From Paraburkholderia nodosa (GTDB lineage Bacteria; Pseudomonadota; Gammaproteobacteria; Burkholderiales; Burkholderiaceae), in the NCBI RefSeq assembly GCF_001718195.1, contig NZ_MCNV01000012.1:1-64000 (forward strand): a stretch of 64,000 nt of DNA. Direction: 5' to 3'. The position numbers were made by a program, and so were the translations under genes. Below, piece by piece: positions 32,161-40,142 of this stretch (positions are counted from its first letter, which is position 1; the number at the start of each line of letters is the position of its first letter). The notes under the pieces were generated by a model. That model was not told the DNA's origin, did no database searches, and saw only the letters and a program-made list of their open reading frames with translations.

Positions 32161-34595
32161 CTCGGCCGGACGAGATGGAGCCCCGCATGAGCGTGAGGCC
32201 GCCCGCGCGCCTTGGCCGCTCCGTCGGGCGACGCTTCCTGTTCGAATGGGCCGGCGTGGGCTGCGCGGGCGTGGTCGTGGTCGTGCTCTGCGTGCTCTGG
32301 CGGCTCACGAGCGGCGCCGACCATCTCGTCTATGACCGCCTGCTCTCCGCGCGTGCGTTGCCGGTGTCGCCCGACATCGTGCTCGTGGAGATCGATAATG
32401 CGAGCGTCGCGGCGCTCGGGCGCTGGCCGTGGCCGCGCGAGCTGCATGCGCGGCTCGTCGATCAACTCGCGAAAGCGGGTGCCGCGGCCGTCGTCTACGA
32501 CGTGCTGTTCACCGAATCGTCCCCCGACGACGCGCACTTTGCGCAGGCGCTGCACGCGCGCCCGTCGTTCCTCCCCATCCTGCTCACGCCCGCCGACGAC
32601 ACCGGTCGCCGCGAGGCCGTGCGTCCGGTCGCGCCGCTCGCGCAGGCGGTCGCCGGCATGGGCCACATCAACCTCGAAGTCGATAGCGACGGCATCGTGC
32701 GCAGCGTCGCGCTGTTCGAAGGCGACGCGCAGCAGCGCTGGCCGCAACTGATGGTGCCGGTCTGGCGGGCCGTGCGCAGCGGCGCGGTGAAGCTCGCGCA
32801 CGGCATGCCCGCCGCCGCGCAGCGCGATGATGTGCTGCATGCGGCGGCGCCGGGCAGCGAGGCGCGTTTCCTGATTCCGTTCGGCGCAAATTCCCAGGCG
32901 TTCCACAAGGTCTCGTTCGCCGACGTGCTCGATGGCCGCGTGCCGCCCGAGCAGTTGCGCGGGCGCGTGGCGATCGTCGGCGTCACGGCCTCGGGGCTCT
33001 ACGACCGCTTCGCCACGCCGCTCTCGGGTACGCTCGGGCCGCTGCCCGGCGTGTACATCCACGCCATCGTGCTCGACACGCTGCTCAACGGGAGCGCCAT
33101 CCAGCCAGCGCCGCCGGTCATGGTCGTGTTTGCCTCGCTCGCGCCGCTCGCGGTGCTGCTGGCGGGTTTTCTCGTGCTCTCGCCGTTGCGCACGCTGCTG
33201 CTGCTCGCGTTCCTGATCGCCGTGTCGCTCGGTGTGAGTGCGGGCATGCTGCACGCGCGCCTCTGGCTCCCGCCCGTGCCAGCGATCGTCGCGCTGCTCA
33301 TCGTCTATCCGGTGTGGAGCTGGCGCCGCCTCGAGATGACGATGGCTTACCTGCGCAAGGAACTGCGCCAGCTTGCCGACGAACCCTACCTGCTGCCCGA
33401 GGCGCCCACGCCGCGCCGCGAATTCGCCGGCGACGCGCTCGCCCAGCAAATGGCGCTCATGGCGCAGGCCGCGCAGCGGCTGCAGGACATGCGCCGCTTC
33501 GTATGGGATAGCCTCGATTCCGTGCCGGAGCCGATTCTCGTGGCCGATCTGCGCGGTGTCGTGCTGATCGCGAATCATGCTTCGCGTGCGTATCTCGAGC
33601 GCCTGAACGTGAGCGCCGCGGAAGGGCGCCGGATGCAGGACGTGTTCGGCGACCTCGCGCTCGTCAAGCCGATCGACCCGTCGCCCGACGCGATGGCGTT
33701 TGCGCACGCGCATTGGCCCGCGCCGCTCGACCCGGCGCGCGACGAGTTCGCCGAGTTGATGGAACGCGGCGTGGAAGTGCGCGCGCGCGACGGCAGCGAC
33801 TATCTGCTGCGCTACGCGTGCTGTACGAACGCGCAGGGACAGGCGGTGGGCTGGATCGCGGGTCTCGTCGACGTGACGGAGCTGCACGACGCCGAACGCC
33901 AGCGCGAGGACGCGCTGCGCCTGCTGTCGCACGACATGCGCTCGCCGCAGGCCTCGATCGTCGCGCTCGTCGAGACGGAGCGCGAGCGCGGCACGCTTGG
34001 CTCCGAGCCCGTGCGCGGCGTGATGGAGCGCATCGAGCGCTACGCGCGCCGCTCGCTCAAGCTCGCCGACGACTTCGTGCAGCTCGCGCGTGCCGAGTCG
34101 CAGGTGTACGCGCTCGAGCCCACCAGCCTCGCGGAGCTGGTGATCGACGCGAGCGACGAAGTGTGGCCGCAGGCGCACGCGAAGCGCATCCAGATCGACA
34201 CCGTGTTCGAAGGCGAGCAGATGGGCTGGATCAACGCCGACCGCTCGCTCATGACGCGCGCGCTCGTGAACGTGCTGAACAACGCAGTGAAGTACAGTCC
34301 TGCGGATACGCGCATCGTCTGCACCGTCGCGCTGGACGACCGCGTTCCGCCGCGCGTGGTCTGCTCGATTCGCGATCAGGGCTACGGCATCGCGCAGGAA
34401 GATCAGGCGCGGCTGTTTCAGCCGTTTCAGCGCTTTCATGCGGAACAGCGGCCCGAGGTGAGCGGCGCGGGGCTCGGCATGGCGTTCGTGAAGACAGTCG
34501 TGACGCGCCACGGCGGCGACGTCCTGCTGGAGAGCGAGCCAGGCAAGGGCACCGTGCTGACGATGTCGCTGCCCGCGATCGGCGCGCCGGTTTGA
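32157..34595 (+). CDS. CHASE2-domain sensor histidine kinase
   Basis: An 812-residue membrane kinase. One N-terminal membrane helix is at about 30-50. A periplasmic CHASE2 domain spans about 55-320 (DIVLVEIDNASVAALGRWPW). Three membrane helices follow at about 320-385, then a PAS-like region (about 440-575). HisKA carries phospho-acceptor His in LLSHDMRSPQASIVALVE, and HATPase_c shows N box NVLNNAVKYSPADT, G1 DQGYGIA and G2 GAGLGMAFVK. The GTG at 32157 overlaps the previous stop. A later ATG at 32187 has GGAG at good spacing and may be the true start. Together with the response regulator and LysM-FecR protein it forms one coupled signalling operon. Confidence 0.92.
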   Translation: MTRPDEMEPRMSVRPPARLGRSVGRRFLFEWAGVGCAGVVVVVLCVLWRLTSGADHLVYDRLLSARALPVSPDIVLVEIDNASVAALGRWPWPRELHARLVDQLAKAGAAAVVYDVLFTESSPDDAHFAQALHARPSFLPILLTPADDTGRREAVRPVAPLAQAVAGMGHINLEVDSDGIVRSVALFEGDAQQRWPQLMVPVWRAVRSGAVKLAHGMPAAAQRDDVLHAAAPGSEARFLIPFGANSQAFHKVSFADVLDGRVPPEQLRGRVAIVGVTASGLYDRFATPLSGTLGPLPGVYIHAIVLDTLLNGSAIQPAPPVMVVFASLAPLAVLLAGFLVLSPLRTLLLLAFLIAVSLGVSAGMLHARLWLPPVPAIVALLIVYPVWSWRRLEMTMAYLRKELRQLADEPYLLPEAPTPRREFAGDALAQQMALMAQAAQRLQDMRRFVWDSLDSVPEPILVADLRGVVLIANHASRAYLERLNVSAAEGRRMQDVFGDLALVKPIDPSPDAMAFAHAHWPAPLDPARDEFAELMERGVEVRARDGSDYLLRYACCTNAQGQAVGWIAGLVDVTELHDAERQREDALRLLSHDMRSPQASIVALVETERERGTLGSEPVRGVMERIERYARRSLKLADDFVQLARAESQVYALEPTSLAELVIDASDEVWPQAHAKRIQIDTVFEGEQMGWINADRSLMTRALVNVLNNAVKYSPADTRIVCTVALDDRVPPRVVCSIRDQGYGIAQEDQARLFQPFQRFHAEQRPEVSGAGLGMAFVKTVVTRHGGDVLLESEPGKGTVLTMSLPAIGAPV

Positions 34596-34681
34596 GTCGT
34601 GCCGTGTCGTTCCTGCTGCGCATGCATGAATAACCCGAATGCCGTTGGCCGTATGCCGGCGGCAACCCGATGGAGTGTTTC

Positions 34682-35308
34682 GTGAAGACCTTGCTGTCGA
34701 TCTGTCTGCTACCGATGCTCGTCGCCCTCGCCGGATGCGCGGGCGTGACGACCGACGTCGCGGCCACAGGCGCGCTGCCCGCAACGGCTGCGACCAGCCA
34801 GCCCGCGACCTACCGTTTTGCGCCAACGCCGGCCCAGGCCGATGCGGGCGAGATCCTCCCGTACCAGGCGTTGCTGAGCGACGGTCTCGCGCAGCGCGGC
34901 TTCAAGGCAGGCGCGCCCGAGGCGGCGCGCTATCTCGTCTCGGTGGCGTGGGACACGCATCCCGCCGAGGTGAAAGTCGTGGACACTAGCTGCGGCGCCG
35001 GCTGCGCGCCGACCGAGGGACCGTCGTTGCCATGGTTCGGGCGGCCCTACGTGCACACGCTGACGCTGCGTTTTTTTGCGTTGCCCGACGGTAACGAGGT
35101 CTACAAGGTGAGCGCCGTGAAGCGCGACCGCAACGCCGACGCCCGCGAGGCCGTGCCGTATCTCGTGGCGGGCGCACTGGCGCGGCTGCCGTACGCGGGC
35201 GCGCCGCAATGGCGCGTCAAGCTGAAGGGTCCGGTCAGCGCCGGCACGGCGGATCAAGCGCCGGGCATGCCGGAAGTGCTCTCCGTCTCACCCGTCAATC
35301 AGCAGTAG
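34682..35308 (+). CDS. DUF4136-like lipoprotein
   Basis: A 208-residue predicted lipoprotein: short signal peptide and lipobox LAGC near residue 19, then a Thr/Ala-rich linker and a DUF4136-type domain (ATYRFAPTPAQADAGEILPY; YVHTLTLRFFALPDGNEVYK). The GTG at 34682 is chosen because GGAG lies 7 bases upstream; the ATG at 34670 contains that ribosome site. It follows the CHASE2 kinase by 86 bases on the same strand and could be part of its transcript or target set. A pair of cysteines (SCGAGCAP) in the domain is unusual and may form a disulfide. Function unknown. Confidence 0.75.
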   Translation: MKTLLSICLLPMLVALAGCAGVTTDVAATGALPATAATSQPATYRFAPTPAQADAGEILPYQALLSDGLAQRGFKAGAPEAARYLVSVAWDTHPAEVKVVDTSCGAGCAPTEGPSLPWFGRPYVHTLTLRFFALPDGNEVYKVSAVKRDRNADAREAVPYLVAGALARLPYAGAPQWRVKLKGPVSAGTADQAPGMPEVLSVSPVNQQ

Positions 35309-35309
35309 T

Positions 35310-36005
35310 TCAGGGCAACTTTCCGGGTGTGTCCGGCGCCGCTTCGGGCACGCTGGCCGGCTCGTCCTGCGGCCAGCGGTTTTCGAACACGCATTCGCCA
35401 AGCGGCTTGCGTTCGGCCCACTTCTCCATTTCGAGCATCGGCTGCGGGTAGAACGCGTCGACCTGACCCACGCAGAGGATCGCCACCGGCTTGGCGCCGG
35501 GCGGCATGGCGAGCAGGGTGCGCACCTCGTCGACGTCGAAGATCGACACCCAGCCCATGCCGAGCCCTTCGGCGCGCGCCGCGAGCCACATGTTCTGGAT
35601 CGCGCACGCCACGGAGGCGAGGTCCATCTCCGGCAGCGTGCGGCGGCCGAAGACGTGGGCTTCGCGGCGATCCATCAGCGCGACCACGAGCACCTCGGCG
35701 CAATCGCGCATGCCTTCCACCTTGAGCTTCATGAACTCGTCGCGGCGTTTGCCCAGCGCATCGGCGGTTGCAATGCGCTCACGCTCGACCGTCGCGTGCA
35801 ACTGCTCGCGCACCGAATGGTCCGTGATGCGCACGATCCGCCACGGCTGCATGAAGCCCACGCTCGGCGCGTGATGCGCGGCGTCGAGCAGGCGCGCGAG
35901 TGTCGCGGGATCGATCGGGCCCGGTGCGAAGTGCCGCATGTCGCGGCGCTCGTAAATCGCGCGGTAGACCGCCGCGCGTTCGGCTTCGTCAAAGGGCTGT
36001 GCCAT
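35310..36005 (-). CDS. bluB: 5,6-dimethylbenzimidazole synthase BluB
   Basis: A 231-residue flavin-destructase of the nitroreductase fold that makes the lower ligand of cobalamin from FMNH2 and oxygen. Family stretches are RRDMRHFAPGPIDPATLARL, HHAPSVGFMQPWRIVRI and GLGMGWVSIFDVDEVRTLLA, with Asp and Ser positions for FMN cleavage present in the first two. The ATG at 36005 overlaps the end of cobB by 17 bases, so the two are co-translated. It is the last gene of the leftward cobE-cobO-cobB-bluB unit. Its need for oxygen agrees with the aerobic-type corrin genes here. Confidence 0.94.
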   Translation of the reverse strand: MAQPFDEAERAAVYRAIYERRDMRHFAPGPIDPATLARLLDAAHHAPSVGFMQPWRIVRITDHSVREQLHATVERERIATADALGKRRDEFMKLKVEGMRDCAEVLVVALMDRREAHVFGRRTLPEMDLASVACAIQNMWLAARAEGLGMGWVSIFDVDEVRTLLAMPPGAKPVAILCVGQVDAFYPQPMLEMEKWAERKPLGECVFENRWPQDEPASVPEAAPDTPGKLP

Positions 36006-37299
36006 GGAAGAGTGCGGCCGCGAAAGCCGGGTTGGAGGGCCAGTAAGCGTGCATATAGGTGGCCGCGATCGAGCCGTGCCGGTACAGCGCCTCGCCGGGC
36101 GCGCCGGTCTGTGCGTGGTGTGCCGTGAGCGCGGGCGCCAGCGGCGTGGCGACGCGCGAATAGTGAAACGTGTGGCCGCGTAGCGCGCCATGCGCGCCGT
36201 CGAGCTGCTGCATGCCGAGCGCCGCGAAACGCTTTTGCATGACCGCCTCGCCGGGAAGCAGGCCGAGCATCGGCGTGCGCGTGCCTTCCACGTCGGTCAG
36301 TGCATCGAGCAGATAGAGCATGCCGCCACATTCAGCGACGAGCGGCTTTCCCGCGGATACATGCGCGCGCAACGAATTCGCGGTCTGCGTATTGTGCGCG
36401 AGCGTCGAGGCATGTAGCTCGGGATAGCCGCCTGGCAGAAAGATCGCGTCGGCGCCGGCGGGCGCGAGTTCGTTTGCGAGCGGCGAGAAGTAACTTACAG
36501 TCGCACCCAGCATCTCGAGCAACGCGATGTTCTCAGGATAGAGAAACGAGAACGCAGCGTCGCGCGCAATGGCGACATGACGGCCTTCGAGCCGGCGTGC
36601 AATCGTTTCGTCGTGCGAAGGATATGGGAATGCCACCGCAGGCGGCAATTCGGCGAGCGCGGTTTGCGCGAGCGCGTCGGCGGCGCGTTCGATGCGCGCG
36701 TCGAGGTCGTCGATCTCAGCGGCCTGATGCAGGCCGAGATGGCGATCGGGCAGCGCCATCGTCGCTTCGCTCGCGACGTGCCCGAGCCAGCGCACATCGG
36801 CGGGCAATGCCTCCTGCAACATTTGCGCGTGGCGCGGCGAGCCCACACGGTTCGCCAGCACGCCGTGAAAGGGCACTTCCGGCCGAAAATGCGCGAGACC
36901 GAACGCGATCGCGCCGAAGGTCTGCGCCATCGACTTCGCGCTGACGATGGCGGCCACCGGCACGCCAAACTCGGTCGCGAGATCGGCGCTGCTCGGCGTG
37001 CCGTCGAACAGGCCCATCACGCCTTCGATAAGGATCAGGTCGGCGTCGCGCGCGGCCTGCGCGAGCAGGGCGCGGCACGCTTCTTTGCCCACCATCCACA
37101 GGTCGAGCGAGAGCACGGGCACGCCGCTCGCGCGTGCGAGGATCATCGGGTCGAGAAAATCCGGCCCGGTCTTGAAGACGCGCACGCGTCGGCCCACGCG
37201 CCGGTGCAGTCGCGCGAGGCCGGCCGTGAGTGTGGTCTTGCCCTGGCCCGAAGCGGGCGCGCTGATGAAGAGCGCGGGGCAGGCAACCGTTGCGCTCAT
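35989..37299 (-). CDS. cobB: cobyrinic acid a,c-diamide synthase (hydrogenobyrinate amidase)
   Basis: A 436-residue ATP- and glutamine-dependent amidase that amidates the a and c side chains of the corrin ring. The N-terminal ATP-binding domain has P-loop APASGQGKTTLTAGLARLH. The C-terminal class I glutaminase domain has nucleophile Cys in LVAECGGMLYLLDAL and a downstream His. Length is normal for CobB/CbiA. It starts at the ATG at 37299, 4 bases after cobO ends. In the aerobic route it acts before cobalt insertion by CobN and its partners, which are encoded on the opposite strand just upstream. Confidence 0.95.
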   Translation of the reverse strand: MSATVACPALFISAPASGQGKTTLTAGLARLHRRVGRRVRVFKTGPDFLDPMILARASGVPVLSLDLWMVGKEACRALLAQAARDADLILIEGVMGLFDGTPSSADLATEFGVPVAAIVSAKSMAQTFGAIAFGLAHFRPEVPFHGVLANRVGSPRHAQMLQEALPADVRWLGHVASEATMALPDRHLGLHQAAEIDDLDARIERAADALAQTALAELPPAVAFPYPSHDETIARRLEGRHVAIARDAAFSFLYPENIALLEMLGATVSYFSPLANELAPAGADAIFLPGGYPELHASTLAHNTQTANSLRAHVSAGKPLVAECGGMLYLLDALTDVEGTRTPMLGLLPGEAVMQKRFAALGMQQLDGAHGALRGHTFHYSRVATPLAPALTAHHAQTGAPGEALYRHGSIAATYMHAYWPSNPAFAAALFHGTAL

Positions 37300-37303
37300 G
37301 CGC

Positions 37304-37909
37304 TTAAAACTCCACGCCCTTTTGCGCCTTCACGCCTTGCTCGCGATACGGATGCTTCACGAGGCGCATTTCCGTGACGAGGTCGGCCGCTTCGATCAGG
37401 GCGTCGGGCGCATGGCGGCCCGTCACGACCACGTGCACGTGCGGCGCGCGCGAGGCGATCACACCGAGCACTTCGTCGAGCGGCAGGTACTCGTATTTGA
37501 GCACCGTGTTGAGTTCGTCGAGGATCACCATGGCGTACTCGCCGCTCTCGATCATGCGCTTCGCTTCGTCCCAGCCCTTGCGCGCGGTGGCGATGTCGCC
37601 GTCGCGATTCTGCGTGTTCCAGGTGTAGCCGTCGCCCATCGTCACGAACTCGCAGTGCGCAACGCTGCCGAGGAAATCGCGTTCGGCCGTGTGCAGCGCG
37701 CCCTTGATGAACTGCACGACGCCTAGCTTCATGCCGTGGCCGAGCATGCGCACGGCCATGCCGAACGCGGCCGTGCTCTTGCCCTTGCCGTTGCCGGTGT
37801 TGACGATCAACAGGCCCTTTTCGTGCGTCGCGGCGGCCTGCTTCTTCTCGTGGCCTTCGCGGCGGCGTTGCGTCATGCGTTGGTGCGATTCGGGATCGGT
37901 TTTCATCAT
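37304..37909 (-). CDS. cobO: cob(I)yrinic acid a,c-diamide adenosyltransferase
   Basis: A 201-residue CobO/BtuR-type ATP:corrinoid adenosyltransferase that attaches the upper adenosyl ligand. The P-loop is IVNTGNGKGKSTAAFGMAVR. Other family stretches are VQFIKGALHTAERDF, AMVILDELNTVLKYEYLPL and VVVTGRHAPDALIEAADLVT. The start is the first of two adjacent ATGs (37909). Its ATGA overlaps the stop of cobE, so translation is coupled. The product would feed both the later nucleotide-loop steps and NrdJ. Confidence 0.95.
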   Translation of the reverse strand: MMKTDPESHQRMTQRRREGHEKKQAAATHEKGLLIVNTGNGKGKSTAAFGMAVRMLGHGMKLGVVQFIKGALHTAERDFLGSVAHCEFVTMGDGYTWNTQNRDGDIATARKGWDEAKRMIESGEYAMVILDELNTVLKYEYLPLDEVLGVIASRAPHVHVVVTGRHAPDALIEAADLVTEMRLVKHPYREQGVKAQKGVEF

Positions 37910-38397
37910 CGGGATTGGTTTGGTTGCGGCGCTTTCGCGTCCGCATTTGCGTCGTTTGGCAGAATGCCTGCGATTGCGACCGTCACGCCGTCGAGCGCCA
38001 GCTTGCCGCGCACGAGCGGAGCGCCGCCCGCCGCCAGACGCGCGCAGGGTTCGCACACGCCGTCTACGCCGAACTGCGCTTGCGCGGCTGCGGAGGGTGG
38101 CGCCAGTATCGGTGTCGCGGCGAGTTGCTCCCGCGTGTACGTCTGAAGCGGCAGCGCATGTGCCGCGCAAAACGCCTGCAAGCCGGGTTCGCCGGCTTTG
38201 GCATCGAGCGTTGCCACGGCCGTTACGCTGTCGACCGGCCACGCGCCGAGCGCAGCGCGCACCGCGGCTTCGACCTGCGCGAGCGTCACGCCGCGCCGGC
38301 AGCCGATGCCGAGCGCAAGCGGCGGCACGCGCTGCGCGGGTTCCGGCGTGGCTTCGAATGAGGCTGCGCCCGAGGCGCGATTTTCGGCAGGATTCAC
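37906..38397 (-). CDS. cobE: cobalamin biosynthesis protein CobE (CbiG C-terminal domain)
   Basis: A 163-residue single-domain protein equal to the C-terminal domain of CbiG. The conserved opening LALGIGCRRGVTLAQVEAAV and the DAKAGEPGLQAFCAAHALPL core are intact. A cysteine pair near the C terminus (GVCEPCARLA) precedes VRGKLALDGVTVAIAG. CobE is required for aerobic cobalamin synthesis in related bacteria, but its exact reaction is unclear. The start is uncertain: the GTG at 38397 has no ribosome site, and the conserved domain begins about 25 residues in. It leads the leftward unit. No riboswitch is visible on this strand upstream, in contrast to the other two cob units. Confidence 0.88.
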   Translation of the reverse strand: MNPAENRASGAASFEATPEPAQRVPPLALGIGCRRGVTLAQVEAAVRAALGAWPVDSVTAVATLDAKAGEPGLQAFCAAHALPLQTYTREQLAATPILAPPSAAAQAQFGVDGVCEPCARLAAGGAPLVRGKLALDGVTVAIAGILPNDANADAKAPQPNQSR

Positions 38398-38554
38398 GGC
38401 GAGGGCGTCGATCGAAGGCGTGACCGCAGAGGCAGAACGAGCAAAAGCGTCGCGTTCCGGCGGGCGCCGGATGCGCGCTACGATAGCACACGCTTTTGCG
38501 GCTTCCCACGCCTTCCTTGACGCACGGGCCCCCCGCGCCTACACTCGCACGCAC

Positions 38555-38795
38555 TCTGGTGCTCGCGCGCGCGATTCATAATGCGCGCGCAGTTAAACGG
38601 GAATCAGGGAGCCATCCCGCCTCGGGCGTGGCCAACCTGAACTGCACCCGCAACGGTACAACGAGCGCGGCGTTCGCACGAATGCCGCAAACCGCTTCCA
38701 TACTTTACGCAGTCCACGCCACTGTGCAAGCCGGCCGCAAGGCCGCTCGCGCGGGAAGGCGAAGCGGTGTTTCGTCAGTCCGGATACCGGCCAGA
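38555..38795 (+). promoter_or_regulatory. cobalamin riboswitch upstream of cobW
   Basis: The closing P1 stem is TCTGG (38555-38559) with CCAGA (38791-38795). In order inside are TTAAACGGGAATCAGG, the B12 box CTGCACCCGCAACGGTA (38642-38658), CCACTGTG, GGGAAGGC and AGTCCGGATACCGGCC. This order and sequence match the AdoCbl riboswitch. A leader of about 230 bases follows, holding a CCGGGC-GAG-GCCCGG hairpin (38853-38867) with a weak T run that may be the expression platform. When cobalamin is bound, cobW-cobN-chlI expression should fall. Confidence 0.93.
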
Positions 38796-39023
38796 TACGT
38801 GGGATTCGCGCTGCGGGGATGCGGTGCCGGGTCCGTGATTTTCATGCGTCAGCCGGGCGAGGCCCGGGTGCGTTTCTGGTCGTTCGTCCCCTGCAGGTTG
38901 TTGGATCGTTGCGCGTGACAGCGTCTCCATGGATACGCGCGTGTGCGCAACACGGCACCCGCACGAACGGCAGGCGCGACGCACCATGCCCCTCGATACG
39001 GCCTGGCGCCGAAGGAGCACTTC

Positions 39024-40115
39024 ATGCAAATGCGCAAGATTCCGGTCACGATCGTGACGGGCTTTCTCGGCAGCGGTAAAACCACGTTGCTGCGTCACAT
39101 TCTCCAGCACGCGGGCGGCCTGCGCGTCGCGGTCATCGTCAACGAATTCGGCGAACTCGGTATCGACGGCGAGATTCTGCGCGGTTGCGGCATTGGCTGC
39201 GACGAGAACGGCAACGAAACGGAAGGCCAGCTCTACGAACTCGCGAACGGCTGCCTTTGCTGCACCGTGCAGGAAGAGTTCTTCCCCGTGATGGAGAAAC
39301 TGCTCGAACGCCGCGGCGATGTCGATCACGTGCTGATCGAAACTTCGGGTCTCGCGCTGCCCAAGCCGCTCGTGCAGGCGTTCAACTGGCCGTCGATCCG
39401 CAACGCGTTCACCGTCGATGCGGTCGTGACCGTGGTGGACGGCCCCGCCGCCGCGAGCGGCCAGTTCGCCGAAAATCCGCAGGCCGTGGACGCGCAGCGC
39501 AGCGCCGACCCGAACCTCGATCACGAGTCGCCGCTGCACGAGCTGTTCGAAGACCAGCTTTCGGCGGCCGACCTCGTCATTCTCAACAAGACCGATCTGC
39601 TGGACGTTGCGGGCCAGGACGCGCTCATCGCCGAGCTGCGCGAAGAGCTGCCGCCGCAGGTGAAGATCGTGCGCGCGCAGCACGGCAAGCTCGATCTGCA
39701 TACGCTGCTCGGGCTCGAGGCGGCCTCCGAGGAGAGCATTCATCTGCGGCACGACCATCACGGTTCCGCCGACGATCCCGATCATCATCATGACGAGTTC
39801 GATTCGGTTGTGGTGTCGGGCAATGCGGCTTCGCGCGAGACTGTGATCGAGGCGCTGCAGCAACTCGTCGATGCGCACACGATCTATCGCGTGAAGGGTT
39901 TTGCCGCGTTGCCGGGCGCGCCCATGCGCCTCGTGATTCAAGGCGTGGGCCGTCGCTTCGACAGCTATTTCGACCGCCGCTGGAACGCGCAGGAAAGCGC
40001 GGCGCAGCCGCTTGCGAGCCGCTTCGTGCTGATCGGAGAGGATCTCGATGGCGCGACGCTGCAAGCGGCCTTCGATATCGCGTTGGCGAATGTGCAGACC
40101 GCGGCCGCGAAGTGA
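39024..40115 (+). CDS. cobW: CobW GTPase, cobalt-handling protein for cobaltochelatase
   Basis: A 363-residue G3E GTPase thought to deliver cobalt to the CobN chelatase. Walker A is TGFLGSGKTT, the metal-binding CxCC motif lies in NGCLCCTVQEEFF, and the base-recognition motif is ILNKTDL. A His/Asp-rich insertion (HLRHDHHGSADDPDHHHDEF, about residues 240-262) may buffer metal. The CobW_C domain follows (YRVKGFAALPGAPMRLVIQG). Two nearby ATGs exist; the first (39024) is listed with GGAG 8 bases upstream, and the second is at 39030. It sits 228 bases after the cobalamin riboswitch and 27 bases before cobN, consistent with one regulated operon. Confidence 0.95.
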   Translation: MQMRKIPVTIVTGFLGSGKTTLLRHILQHAGGLRVAVIVNEFGELGIDGEILRGCGIGCDENGNETEGQLYELANGCLCCTVQEEFFPVMEKLLERRGDVDHVLIETSGLALPKPLVQAFNWPSIRNAFTVDAVVTVVDGPAAASGQFAENPQAVDAQRSADPNLDHESPLHELFEDQLSAADLVILNKTDLLDVAGQDALIAELREELPPQVKIVRAQHGKLDLHTLLGLEAASEESIHLRHDHHGSADDPDHHHDEFDSVVVSGNAASRETVIEALQQLVDAHTIYRVKGFAALPGAPMRLVIQGVGRRFDSYFDRRWNAQESAAQPLASRFVLIGEDLDGATLQAAFDIALANVQTAAAK

Positions 40116-40142
40116 GCGCACCGAGCTAGACGAGGCAGTCCC

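Noticed and set aside
32115..34826. 903-codon open frame antisense to the CHASE2 kinase
   Set aside because: Composition is Arg/His/Ala-rich with no recognisable domain, and the plus strand carries a complete kinase.
38398..38554. A cobalamin riboswitch for the leftward cobE operon
   Set aside because: The aptamer blocks in this gap are all in plus-strand orientation beginning at 38555; the minus strand shows no B12 box between 38398 and 38554.
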